Below, one piece after another: positions 9,957 to 20,995 of a stretch of DNA of 53,505 bases (positions within the stretch are counted from its first letter, which is position 1; each line of letters begins with the position of its first letter). The notes beneath the pieces were generated by a model. It did no database searches, was not told the DNA's origin, and saw only the letters and a list, made by a program, of their open reading frames with translations. The stretch covers positions 1 through 53,505 of the forward strand of contig JADGJA010000060.1 of NCBI GenBank assembly GCA_027596035.1, written 5' to 3'. Origin of the DNA: Thoreauomyces humboldtii (taxonomy: Eukaryota > Chytridiomycota > Chytridiomycetes > Spizellomycetales > Powellomycetaceae). The position numbers were made by a program, and so were the translations under genes.

Positions 9957-10524
9957 AGCGGTCCGCTTGTAGACGACCTTCACCCATTTTTTATAATAAC
10001 AATATCTTATTGAAAAGTTGGAAATCAATCGACTGGTTTGATTTGATTCTTGGACCCTTTTTTTCCCCATCGCGAATTCTGCTCTCGTCTTCCTTTGTCA
10101 CCCGCCCCTTGATAGATTCTCATGAATTTGACGTCATGCTACTCCCTTCGTAATGCCATGCCGTCGTCGCCAGTTTTTGATTTCACCGGACAGCTATGCT
10201 TTATTCGGTCGGGTTGCACTCTGGCGGTACGTCTCCTGTCAGGGCGCAACACCGTCCTGATTTTGGAGATCGCGAACTTTGGCATGTCTTTTCAACGGAG
10301 ACAATTTGGTGCTGTCCGAAGCTGCGCGAGAAGCAGAGAAGTAGCTGCAACTGCTTCCACTCGTATGACTTTGCCAGAGTTACCCAACGTCATTTAAAAA
10401 CTGATAGGCGAGTTTACAGCGCACCAGTATGCCTCGCTACCCAAGCTTCATCATGACCGATTTCACCTCTATCAGCAATGAAAGACGACCGTTTAGTTTC
10501 AATGTGCAGGATCGCGCCAACTCT
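9957..10524. other. Intergenic before the aldehyde dehydrogenase 3' end
   Basis: AT-richer stretch with T-runs near 10060. No coding frame with family resemblance or coherent introns. I see nothing further in it. Confidence 0.5.
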
Positions 10525-12402
10525 TCAAAACTCACGTGTGTACTCCTGCAACCCATATTCACCGAGCTCTCGACCGATGCCGCTCTGTTTGTAGCCTCCG
10601 AAGGGCATGTGTGGTGGTGTGACTGCTCAGAAGACAAGTGGGTCAGGACATCCTATGTTATTGCGGCGAAACGCCGAAAGGAACGCACCATTGTAGGTAT
10701 TGATCCAAACGATTCCTGCCTCGAGCAGCTTTTCCACGCGAACAGCTCTTTGAACGTCACGAGTGTGTACCCCTGCAGCAAGACCATACGGCGTGTCGTT
10801 AGCAAGGTGCACCACCTCGTCCTCGGATTTGAAGCGGACGATGCATGCGACCGGGCCAAAGATTTCCTCCGTGTAGATGCGCATAGACGGTGTTACTTGG
10901 GTGAACAAGGCAGGGGCGAGAAAACAGCCACGCAAGTGATCCCCGCCCGTAAGCTGAGCGCCTTCAGACACCCCTGAGGTAATGAGGGATAGCACGTTGG
11001 AAAGTTGCTTTTCGTCGACGAGCGGTCCAAAGGTCGTGGCAGGATCGCGGGGATCACCGATGACCACACGTGATAACTTAGCAAAAAGTTCAAATGTGAG
11101 AACCCACTCCATGCGTTTTCGCTCTTTGCGCTCGTTACCTTCTCTTTGAAGAGATCAACAAATTCGTCGTAGATATCCTCCTGGACAAATATACGGCTAC
11201 CAGCGCAGCAGTTTTGCCCAAGATTGTCGTAAGCGCCCCCAAAGCAAGAATCAACGCTTGCGGCAAGGTCCGCATCAGCAAAGACGATATTAGCACTTTT
11301 GCCTCCAAGCTCCAACGTCACTTTCTTGAGGTTCGAATCTGCAGCCATGCTCATGATCCGTCGTCCGACAGCTGTGGATCCCGTGAAAGCAACCTTCTTA
11401 ATTCCGGGATGGCGAGCGATAGCTTCCCCGGCCCTGGCAGCTCCTGAAAGGATGTTGACAGTGCCCGGGGGAAACACGGGCGCGATGGTAAGTTCACACG
11501 CCTTCAAAGCCGAGAGTGGCGTCTTCTCCGAGGTCTGCATGGCGCGAGAGAATCAGATCTGCTCTTTTTCGTGGCGCAGGAACACCCCACTACCTTCAAG
11601 ACCACCGCGTTTCCGCAAGCAAGAGCAGGGGCTAACTTCCAGGCTAGCATGCTCAATGGATAATTCCACGGGATGATTTGCCCAACTACCCCAACAGGCT
11701 CCAGGCGTGTGAAAGCATGGAGTGTTGGATCGAAGTCTAGAACACGCCCAGCGATCTTGTCGGCCCAGCCTCCAAAGTAGCGGAACACGTCGGACGCCCC
11801 ATGAACCTCGTCTAATGCGTCTCGTAAAGTCTTTCCAGAGTTCCGAGATTCGATGTCGGCAAGATCCGCAGCGTTGGCAACCAATAGATCCGCGCATCGC
11901 TGCAGCATGCGACCCCGGTCCGATGCTGGGAGCCTAAAGGAGGGGGTGTGGTGCGCGGTTGGAACGCTGAGCAGACATGATCAAATAGTTCACGGATGTG
12001 GCGAGCTGCGCTGACTTTTGCCACAGTTTCAAAGCGTCGTGGGCCGCACGAACGGCAGCATCAACGTCCGCTTCATGAGCCTCGGCAACCTGGGCAATAA
12101 CCTTGCCTGTGGATCTGTGATAAAGCTCCTGTTAGCAAGCACACAATAGCAAGTTCGACGAAACATTGCACTCACGGATCGCTCGTTGGAAACGTATGAC
12201 CGCCCACCGACGGCACGAATTCATTGTTTATGAAGTGATTACTAGGGAGCTTGCACAAGAGAGACGAGGAACGTCGGTAAGTTCCTCGAGGTTCAGCCCA
12301 ATACAGTGGAGCCACTCGCGCTGCTCCGACGGCCATGAGTCGTCCAGACCAGCCAGTGGAACATAGAAACTGGTTGCGAAAAAGCCTGCGGACCTGTACC
12401 AT
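10525..12402 (-). CDS. NAD(P)-dependent aldehyde dehydrogenase
   Basis: Six exons (12176-12402, 12016-12114, 11594-11933, 11139-11534, 10689-11076, 10525-10622) give 515 residues, normal for the family. Visible motifs: Phe-Ile-Asn-Asn-Glu-Phe-Val near the start, Ile-Pro-Trp-Asn-Tyr-Pro in the cofactor site, Phe-Thr-Gly-Ser-Thr, the glutamate block Leu-Glu-Leu-Gly-Gly-Lys-Ser, the nucleophile in Gly-Gln-Asn-Cys-Cys-Ala-Gly-Ser, and [10 protein letters not shown]. It oxidises aldehydes to acids; the substrate is not determined. The start is uncertain: ATG at 12402 or 12336. Either gives an Arg- and Ser-rich leader that may target mitochondria. The third exon's donor (GTCAGC) is weak but gives a perfect family join. 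Confidence 0.93.
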
Positions 12403-12518
12403 TTTTCAGGAGGCCAAGATGTGCAAGGGGGATCTCCCGTTGAGGTTTGGGCTTGTCTTCTGTCGTCAGTCTGTCGTCCTCATTCCGCAGTCGACTCAAC
12501 TGATCCCACAAAACCGTC
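12403..12518. promoter_or_regulatory. Compact bidirectional promoter
   Basis: Only 116 bases separate the furthest upstream ATG of the aldehyde dehydrogenase (minus) from the ATG of the phosphoesterase (plus), so both must share control sequence or overlap leaders. If the dehydrogenase starts at 12336, the gap is about 180 bases. No named site recognised. Confidence 0.55.
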
Positions 12519-13828
12519 ATGGCCGTTCAACCCGTTCGCATTCTACTCACTTCGGACGTCCATTCGAAGGTGGACAATATCTACCGTATTGGGATGTGGT
12601 TGCAGCAGCGTCACATCAGGTATTATGTTTGTCCAAAGCCGTCCTCGTTCGCCGCCAACTCACGTATGCGAAAACTCGTTAGGCTGGACTTCACTCTACT
12701 CTGTGGGGACTTGGTCAACGCCAATCATGATTATGATGACTTTGCATCATCCATTCCATCCTTCTCTGCCTCCTCGTCATCGCGTCAGAAAATCAGTCCT
12801 TCTCTTCAACAAGCTGCGGACCTCATGGCGAATGCGCGCCGACGACAGGAGGAGAGCGAGTTTCAATATGTGTTGGAAAGTTTCAAGGGCTTTACACCGA
12901 GGGTCTTCTATGTACCAGGTGCGTGCGACAAACATTATGGAAGTTCTTGTCAATTTGCGAACCGCCTCTTATAGCGCAATCGCACCCAGTCTAGGCAATC
13001 ATGACCCGTCGGAGGCATTTCCTGACTTGCACCCGGCACCCACCATTAGTACGAAGGACTCGAAGAACGAAGAAAGAGTGGCGGCTGCACCGCTTTGGCA
13101 GAGAATGGACGTTCGTACTGGCGCAAAGAATATTCATGGAAGGCTGGCCCGATTGGGTACAGGTCTGATCTTAGGCGGATTTGGTGGATCTGTTCCGCAA
13201 ACGATGCACGGCACGGGAAAACCGGTATCTGTCCATCCAGGTATGCATTTTAAAAAATCCCTCATTGCGCCTACTTTAATTGACTTTCCTCCCAGGTTAC
13301 CCATACGACGAAGCAGCTATCGGGACTGGCGTTTCGAATGTTCTCAAGGACAAGCGGCACCTGCTCGCGATACCCGATGTTCTCACTAGCAAAACTCGTT
13401 CCATCACGGGTCCCGTTACAGACACCCACATCCTCATGACCCATTGTGGTCCCGCATCCCTCGGCACTACGGATGTCAACAAAACGCCGCACATCCCTGG
13501 CTCCCGTCTGGAGACAGGATCTAGAGCGCTCTCCACTCTCCTATCGTTGCCATACTTTCAGGGCGCAGTGCCGGATGCTGCCGCATATGCTCAGCTGTGG
13601 AAGGAGGCCAAGACACCGAAAAAGAACGCTCTGAGCGGCGGACTCATGTTCCACGTGCACGGACACTCTCATGCGGCCTGGGGGATCAGCCATCTGGGTT
13701 CCGTGCCAGTGATCAATCCCGGGGCGCTCAGAGACGGAAGGTTTGTCATCGCGACCATCGAGTGGAGCTTGAATGAGGGGCTGGTCGGTGGGTGGAAACT
13801 GATGGGCGTCGATTTTGGCAAAGTATAG
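12519..13828 (+). CDS. Calcineurin-like metallophosphoesterase
   Basis: Four exons (12519-12619, 12683-12918, 12995-13240, 13296-13828) give 371 residues. All metal-binding blocks are present in order: Thr-Ser-Asp-Val-His (Asp-x-His), Cys-Gly-Asp-Leu-Val-Asn (Gly-Asp), Pro-Gly-Asn-His-Asp-Pro (split by intron 2), Thr-His-Cys-Gly-Pro and His-Val-His-Gly-His-Ser-His. These coordinate two metals that hydrolyse a phosphoester. The substrate cannot be read from sequence. There is no signal peptide or membrane segment, so it is probably cytosolic. A Ser-rich insert and a Gln/Ala/Arg-rich helix lie between the second and third blocks. Confidence 0.9.
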
Positions 13829-14277
13829 CTAGCATAGGCAGGGCAATTGACGAATTGCAGCAAACATTGAAGGCGATAGGCACAAGCTCTGGCCGTCTTG
13901 CATATATGCCCATAGGCTTCCACTTGTCACTTGCTTCAGCGACCCACAGAACAGACACTGCAGTCGTTCCCATCCACAGGTTGCCAGCTCTCGGAAAGAA
14001 TGCGTCCAAGACCTTCGGACAGCTGGGGAAGGTGGCACCTCAAGTTCATTTCGTTCCAAACGACGCAGTTTTCGCCCTCTTCGGCTCCTTGCCCATTGGA
14101 GAAGGGCATCGTACGCAGGTCCACGTTCCCACCAACAAAAAGCTAGGATCTCGACTGAGCATGGCTCTCGATGGTGAGGCTTGATTTGCTGTTCATTCGC
14201 ATCACCGCAACACCTCGCTAAAGCTTCGACGTTCTGCCTGGGCAGAACAAGATGGCGAGGCAAAGCAGGAGCTCTCC
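13829..14277. other. Intergenic, SNU66 promoter region
   Basis: About 450 bases. A plus-strand frame crossing it begins inside the previous gene in another frame and has no family resemblance. Nothing else is supported. Confidence 0.5.
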
Positions 14278-16904
14278 ATGTCGGTCGACCAGACCAACGC
14301 CCTTCGCATAAGTTTGGGACTCAAGCCTTTGACGGAAGGAAAGTCTACCGAAAAGGAGCAGACGGCCGAAGACAACTTTGCAAAGCACAAAGCGGAGCTC
14401 GCCAAAAAGGCACAACGCCGAGACCTCATCCAGGAGATCGCGAGGGAGAAGGCCAAAGCATCCCGCAACGTCAAGCTGCAGGGGGCGACCCTCGGCGCCG
14501 CTTCCGACGACGAGGATGCAACGGGGGACTCTCTGGCGTGGGTTCAGAGGCAACGGGAGAAGGACGAGAAGAAGAAGTTGAAAGCTGGAAAGAAGAAGGC
14601 GGCCTCGCAGGCCAGGAAGAAGGAGGTGGAACTCGCAGCCATGGACGAGGACGCTACCAGCAGTTACAGGTCCTCGGACCTGCAGGGTCTTCGAGTGGAC
14701 CACGATCTGGAGGACGTCGTCGCGGGCGGAGAGGCCATCCTCACCTTGAAGGACTCGACCATCGAGGAGCTCGAGGAGGAGGGTGACGTGCTTCAGAACG
14801 TGCAGCTCGTGGGAACCGAGAAACTGCGAAAGAATCTCGACAACATCGCCAAGAAGGGCGCATACAACGTCTACGACGAGGACGAGTTTGGCAAGAAGAG
14901 AAACATTCTCTCACAATACGACGAGGAGATCGATGGCGTTCAGAAATCCGGCTTCGTGATCAACGCCGATGGCGCCGTAGACGTCGAAAAGAGGAAGAAG
15001 GAGGTCTCCGAGCAGATGCGCGAGAATGTCCACACCCTGGCCTATGACAAAACTCTCGAGATCAAGGACTATTATACCCAGGAGGAGATGGTCAGCTTCA
15101 AAAAGCCGAAAAAGAAGAAGAAAAGCCGAAAGGAGCGACAAGTAGCGGACGACGTAGGCATGGAGGTGGACAATGGGGAGGAAGCACAGCCCTTTCACCG
15201 CGATTCCGGATCTCGGCGAGGGCGACAGAGGCGCGAGCCAGAGGAAGACGACCAGGATGGAGACCGCATGGACGTAGACGAACCCGCGGGGAACCAACTC
15301 CAAACCAGGGCTGTCGACTACAGTCAAAGCAACCGAAACGCCAATATTGATAACGTGAATTTCGTTGACGACGATGACCTTCAATCTGCGTTAGCTCGTG
15401 CGCGACGCGTGCAGATGAAGAAGCAGGTGAAGGTAGACATAGAAGACATGGCCAAGGGTAAGCTGACAGGTCAAATTTCGTCTCAAGCTATGCGATCCCT
15501 GACTCTTCCCGTAACTCTTTAGCTGCGCTACGGATTCAGGATGATCAAACGTTACCGGAAGGCACCGTCACCCTGTCAGCTACGTCCGAGTTTGTGCGAA
15601 CCCTCGCCACAGCACCAACGCCAAAAGCGTCAGAGCCACCAAGGTCGAATCGACCAGCACTTCCGAAGGATGACTCACAGCCTGGCGCTGCCGATCAGAT
15701 AGAAACGGACGAACGCACGGGGGAGAATGGCGGTTGGGACGCTCGGGAGACTGAGGAGGAAATGCCCGACGCTAAACCTGACAACGACGACGACGAACGG
15801 TCGAACGATGGCGAAATTCTGGTATGTGTATTCACCTTTTGGCTATATGCATTGTAAGAGCAATTTACTAACTGCTTTACTCTATATTTGTGACGCAGCC
15901 GGCGCCGATCGAAGAAGAACCTCTCGTCGGCGCAGGTCTCGCAGCCACCCTCGCGCTTCTGACGCAGAAGGGGTTCGTCGAAAAGGCCGACCCGTTGGAA
16001 GTGGAGCGTCTCAAGAATCAGAACGAGAAGCGGGCGTGGCTCGCCGAGCAGAAGAAGCTCGACCGAATCCGCGAGATCGCCAAGCAGAAGGAAAAGGAAC
16101 GCAACCGGGAAAAGAACAAGGCTTCGGGCGGCAAACACAACAACAATCAGAACCAAAAGACGGACGAGGATTACTACCGAGAGGAACAGGAGGCTCGATA
16201 CGCGGAACGCGAAAGGGCGAGAGAGACGGAGGAACGGTTCAAGCGATACATCCCGGATGTCAAGCTGGAGTACCACGACGAGTATGGACGCAAGCTCAAC
16301 CAGAAGGAAGCCTACAGGCAACTCTCGCACAAGTTCCACGGAAAGTCGAGCGGGAAGATGAAGACGGAAAGAAGACTGAGGAAGATCGAGGACGAGCTCA
16401 AGATGGAGAAGATGGGAAGCAACGATACGCCTTTGGGCACCGGATCGGCGCTCGTAGAGAGAACGAGGATTGCGGGGGCCGCTCACGTGGTCCTCAGTGT
16501 GGGAAACAGAGCGTGAGTCTGCTTCTCTACCCGCGCCTTTCTCATATCGTCCGTTCTGACCTCTTTTCCTCAGTGCCCTTCCACCAGATATATCTCTTAC
16601 ATCTCTCCGCTCTTCATCTTCATCGAAACCTAAGAGCGGCTCAAAATCTACCGTTCCCGCCACCATCACCCACACCGTCGTCGACCCGGTCGCCTTTGGC
16701 GTCGCTGCCCCCGTATCGTCGTCTTCGTCCGCCGACGTGTCGCATACGGCCACCACCCCACCGCCGCGGAGCAGTGGGTTCGTGGAGTTGCCGATGGCAC
16801 CGGTCTCCTCTGCTGCGCGGAGCTCACCCGGGAAACGGAAGGGCGATGGCGTGCTGGATGATCTGGCGGAAGGAGCTCCAGCCGAGAAGAGGGTTAGGCG
16901 GTGA
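14278..16904 (+). CDS. SNU66: U4/U6.U5 tri-snRNP protein, SART1/Snu66 family
   Basis: Four exons (14278-15457, 15523-15821, 15899-16512, 16574-16904) give 807 residues, close to human SART1. Signatures: an N-terminal Lys/Glu/Ala-rich segment with Leu-Ala-Trp-Val, an acidic middle with a Lys-rich stretch (about 15090-15140), Val-Gly-Ala-Gly-Leu-Ala followed by Leu-Leu-Thr-Gln-Lys-Gly, and the near-diagnostic block Gly-Arg-Lys-Leu-Asn-Gln-Lys-Glu-Ala-Tyr-Arg-Gln-Leu-Ser-His-Lys-Phe-His-Gly-Lys. It continues Lys-Met-Lys-Thr-Glu-Arg-Arg and Asp-Thr-Pro-Leu-Gly-Thr. In the family it bridges U5 and U4/U6 in the precatalytic spliceosome. The Ser/Pro-rich last exon ends in basic residues. It converges on the YTH gene. 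Confidence 0.95.
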
Positions 16905-17396
16905 TTCTTGTTCATTTTTGGGGAAATCTTTATTTGGGCTGCACACAAAACTCTGCTGATACTGGAGAGCAACCTGATTGTTTTGATTCGGTAGAAAGCC
17001 AAGGGAAAAGTAAGAGAACCCATCGCGGCTGAAAAGCAGAATATCCTAACAGTGGATGTACTTCAGGAGAGGGAAACAGAAGCTGCGTGCGGGGAAAGAA
17101 GAAAGTCCCGGCCGCTAGGCAAGAGAGAGGAAAAACACAAAAACTAACTCTGAGAAAACTACGAGGCTGGGTGCGGGATTATGGGTTAGGAAGGGGAGAA
17201 TATCCCGTATAGTGAGGTTGGATAGAGAGCATTCATGCCTCATTTGCTCTTTTCCGTCCTTCCAGACGCGACCTCCCCACTCAGCGTTCACCTGACATCC
17301 GGATGGCTTCCTCGAAAGAGAAGACAAGTGGATTCGTTCCCACCATGTCGCATGGGGTTCCTGTAGCGCGGACGGAAAAAAAGACGTTCGGCTCCT
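16905..17396. other. Intergenic, convergent 3' ends of SNU66 and the YTH gene
   Basis: About 490 bases between two stops. Contains A- and T-rich runs suited to 3' processing but no coding signal. Confidence 0.5.
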
Positions 17397-19613
17397 TCAC
17401 TCTTGATCCATCGACAAAGCTGATGACGGGGAAGCAAAGACATCCGCAAGAATGGACACGGGAGTCTGATACTCGGTGAAGATGCGGAGAACGTCGTGAC
17501 CGATTTGCTCCGAGAGTTCCTGCGTGTCGCGCGAGTTCGAGACGGGCTTGTTCTCGTTCGTACTGCCAGTCAAAATCGATATGTGAGGGTTCATCTAGTT
17601 TGAAAACGCACGAAAACACAGGAAGGATGTGTGCATACCTGACTTTAAGATGCCTGACCGCGGCGTTGGGGATGTCCTTCAAAAAGATCCAACGGACTTC
17701 AAACACTCCCTTGTACTGTTTGCCTTGCTCCCAAATACCAGCGGAGCGGGTCCAGTCGATAGATGAGGCCATCCTGGCCACCCCGCAGAAGCGACCGGAA
17801 GAAGTGACCGAGAAGAACAGAAAAATGGGTGCTCCGGTCGCATATGCGTTGTCGAGACGTCGGTTGCCCAATTCAGTGGAAGACCAGAGACCGTAACGAA
17901 TGGCGGCGTGGATATTCACGGCAGAGTTGGACTTGATGACAAAGTAACGAGCCTACGGCAGAAGATGCGACATGAGGATCAGAATCCGAGAATAATGCTT
18001 GATGTCGTCGGTTCAGACGACATGCGCAACATACATTATCAGGACGAGAGTCAAAGTGCCTTGGCAAAGGGTTAATGTTCCTTGAAGCAACGAACTCTGC
18101 AATTGCACGCTGCACCGGAGGGTCGGGAGGAGTCACCGCAGGAGGCATTGAGGATGCCGTTGCGCCCATCATTGACAATGACGGCATGGACAACATATCA
18201 TGTTGCTTGCTTGTTTTCGAAGACATGGTGTACCGGCTGAGACCATACTTTTGCTGGAGAGAGAAATCGCCGGGGCGGGTGTCCATGAAACGGGAGGCGG
18301 CGTCACTCCAATGCTTGCCACCGGCCTCAGGCTGGATCAGGTCAAGGTCGGCCGAGATGGGATCCGCCCACGGGCTCAAAGCTGAGCGGGACGCGACGGC
18401 ACGTTGCTGAACGGATGATGGGATTGTAGAAGATGCAGCGCGTCGGTGATTTGCAACCGTAGGAAGTTGGGATGTGGACCTGGGGTAATGCATGTCTGCG
18501 GGACGGACAAGAAGACAACCTTAGATGTTGGAGACTCTGCTCATTTCTGGACGCAGGTTAGACGCTACTCACTGCCGAGAGTTCCATTAAACGACGTTCT
18601 AGAGGTCATTCCAATCAGTCCGCCATTGTCGTCCAAAAAGGGCGATTTCGATGTGTCTGGCAAGGTATGAAGCGACTCCCACGTGGCCGTTACGTCTCCG
18701 GCGGATGACCGTCTCTGTAACGCCTCCTGATCCGTTGACCACAGTGACTCGGTGTACTGCTGAGATTGCATACCCTGATGCTGCTGCTGCCGGTGGAGCA
18801 AGCGACTCCTTGTTAAATAAAATGCCGATTCGGGGTCCGGAGACTGGAGAGGGAACCCGAACAGGCTCGACCTCGTGCCCGAGCTTGGAATCTCGCTAAT
18901 AGACCTGCTACGAAAGCGAGAGTGGGCATTTTGATGCTGTGACTGTTGCGGTCGGTACTGAGCGTCGTAGCCAAGTTGCGACGGTGGGGAAGGGTTGAGG
19001 AGTCCTCGCTCGAGCCACGACAGGCTAAGACTGGAAGCATGGCGTGATGGGGTTGGTAGGGAGGACCTATTGCTAACAATGAAGGTAGGGGGACCCAGGT
19101 CCTGCTCATCGCTGCTGATCCTAGTCGCGCTTGCTGTACGAGGTCGGTACCGGTAATAGCATGGGAACTTCAGTTACGTTGCAATGGGAAGATGATCTCT
19201 GCCAACCGCGTACCTGTTCGCAGCGAACTATCGGACAGGTCCCCGACCAGCCAATCGCCGCCGCCGTTGCCGGTACGCCACTGCAGGTTTCCACGCGAAA
19301 CAAACTCTGGACCTATGGGCAAACACTGCCCGATGGGCGCTGCAGATGCGTCAGAGTCGCCTCGAGCATGTCTTGAACTCGGGCTGGAGAGAAGTGACAG
19401 TGCCATGGAAGCGGCAGGCGCCAGGTTCGCCTCCTCGTCCTCGTCCAAGAACAGGTTCGAAGTCGTAGCACGATATCGAAGCTGGTCCATCTCTTGGGAC
19501 GCAGCGAGATCGTTTGACAAGGAGTTCGGCTGTCTCTCGGTTGAACGATGCGTTAAACTCGTATGCGCAGGGCGTGATAATGAGTTGACTGAACGGGTCC
19601 CGACGATAGACAT
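17397..19613 (-). CDS. YTH-domain RNA-binding protein (m6A reader)
   Basis: Five exons (19214-19613, 18573-19133, 18035-18495, 17639-17952, 17397-17562) give 633 residues. The first three quarters are Ser/Gln/Pro-rich and look disordered. The YTH domain fills residues about 475-620: Arg-Tyr-Phe-Val-Ile-Lys-Ser, Ile-Arg-Tyr-Gly-Leu-Trp-Ser-Ser, a Phe-Leu-Phe-Phe-Ser-Val strand, Gly-Ile-Trp-Glu-Gln, Val-Arg-Trp-Ile-Phe-Leu-Lys-Asp-Ile-Pro-Asn and Asn-Ser-Arg-Asp-Thr-Gln. It is of the YTHDF/Pho92 type. Family members bind N6-methyladenosine in an aromatic cage; Trp497 and Trp548 are in place, while the third position appears to be Tyr554. The N-terminal start is uncertain: ATG at 19613 chosen, 19490 possible. 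It diverges from lipin. Confidence 0.92.
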
Positions 19614-20995
19614 CCAGTAGCGAACGAGCAGGGTATCAGAGCGCCAACGAATGGATGACCCTCGAGATATATCCAGTCTTGCTGCTATGCGGCCGTTGGT
19701 TTCTGAGTGAGGTGCAAGGGTCCTGTAGCCACAAAACAAGCTGATTGGGGGCACCACACCCCCTGCCTGAATCCTGAGACGGGAACTCTATAACAAACGG
19801 AACAAGCCAAAAGGTCTACTCCTTTTTACAGCGGGGCAGTGTTGTCCTTTCCTCGACCACTGCACCATTGCACCGAGAAGTACATATATTGACAGGTTGC
19901 CGTCTTTTTTTTTTGGTTTTTTTTCCTTGACTTCCGATCTGCCCAAACGTCTGAATGCGCGCACGATATAATCATGCAGGGAGGGGGACCCGAACCATGA
20001 GGGCATGAGCTCGTGCAGGTGGGGCGTCTTCGGGTCCTCAGACAAGGAAAACAACTCCCCCGCGCTCCAGCCCTCGCTCAACCTGACTTCTCAACTGGCA
20101 ACGGAACCTGTCGAAAGTGCTGGGTCGGTCGTTTTTGGTCCATGTACCGTACGTCAGATGTACGTGCAATCCTCACGGCGCGGCGTCTTTCCCGCTCCTG
20201 GGCAACAGCGCAGGCTTATCGGTCGTAATAGATCACGTATCTTCCTGATCTGTTGTGGAGGAACCACATGGCGACCGAATTGTTCAGTAAAGGTCCCCGC
20301 TCGTAACGGTGACGGTCGTTCCGATCGAACGTCTCTGCACGCAAAAAGTGGCTCGACTCTCTCTCCATCGCCCGCTCCTTGTTCCGTCGCAATTCCCCGC
20401 AACGTCCCTCGCGATATTGCAGTCATACGTATCGCCGAGCGGATTGCACTATAATCAGACAGCGACGCAAGATCCGAGCGACACCGGCTTGCTATGAGCC
20501 TAGGGACAAGTCGCAAGAAACTACCTGTACTGAACAGTGTACGTGTACACGCTGTATACACGTACTGTGCATGTATTGTATTTTCTAAAGAACTTTGGCG
20601 TCGATGGTCGCAGGCCCCTCTCCTTTTGCGGTGGTAAGTAGATGAGTCATCGGCGAAACTATGCGGCCGTGAGATGATAACGCGCCAACTTTTACCAAGA
20701 TGTGTGTGTGTGTGTGTGTGTGTGTGGCCCTCCCTTGCCACCGTGTTTGAAGATCATTTCCTCCTTCAGCGTTATCAGGCCACCCGCCATTCTGCATTCC
20801 CTACCCACGCACACACATTCCCTGTCGTTGTCGTTGCCGTAGACGAGAGTGGACTGTGAACCGTATCCTCCGTAGCTCAAGTCTCACGTCCGCGTTCCCT
20901 GCTACTGTACACTTCCCTCGCCGTTCAACGGAAGCCCACGCTCGCTGAGTCGTGCTTGTCCACCTTGCTCTCGGCTGACTGGTCACTATCCTGCA
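19614..20995. other. Long divergent promoter region, YTH gene / PAH1
   Basis: About 1.4 kb with no coding frame I can support. T-rich runs lie at about 19907-19925, a TG repeat at 20701-20726, and an ACAC stretch at about 20808-20820. Confidence 0.5.
20701..20726 (+). repeat. (TG)n microsatellite
   Basis: About thirteen uninterrupted TG units some 270 bases upstream of the PAH1 start codon; likely length-variable. Confidence 0.92.

Noticed and set aside
13792..14184. Plus-strand frame between the phosphoesterase and SNU66
   Set aside because: Begins inside the phosphoesterase 3' end in another frame, with no family resemblance or splice partners.
15695..17023. Open frame of 442 codons on the minus strand
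   Set aside because: It is antisense to the SNU66 exons and crosses its introns. The SNU66 frame matches a known family over its whole length; the antisense reading is Leu/Val/Arg-rich shadow sequence.
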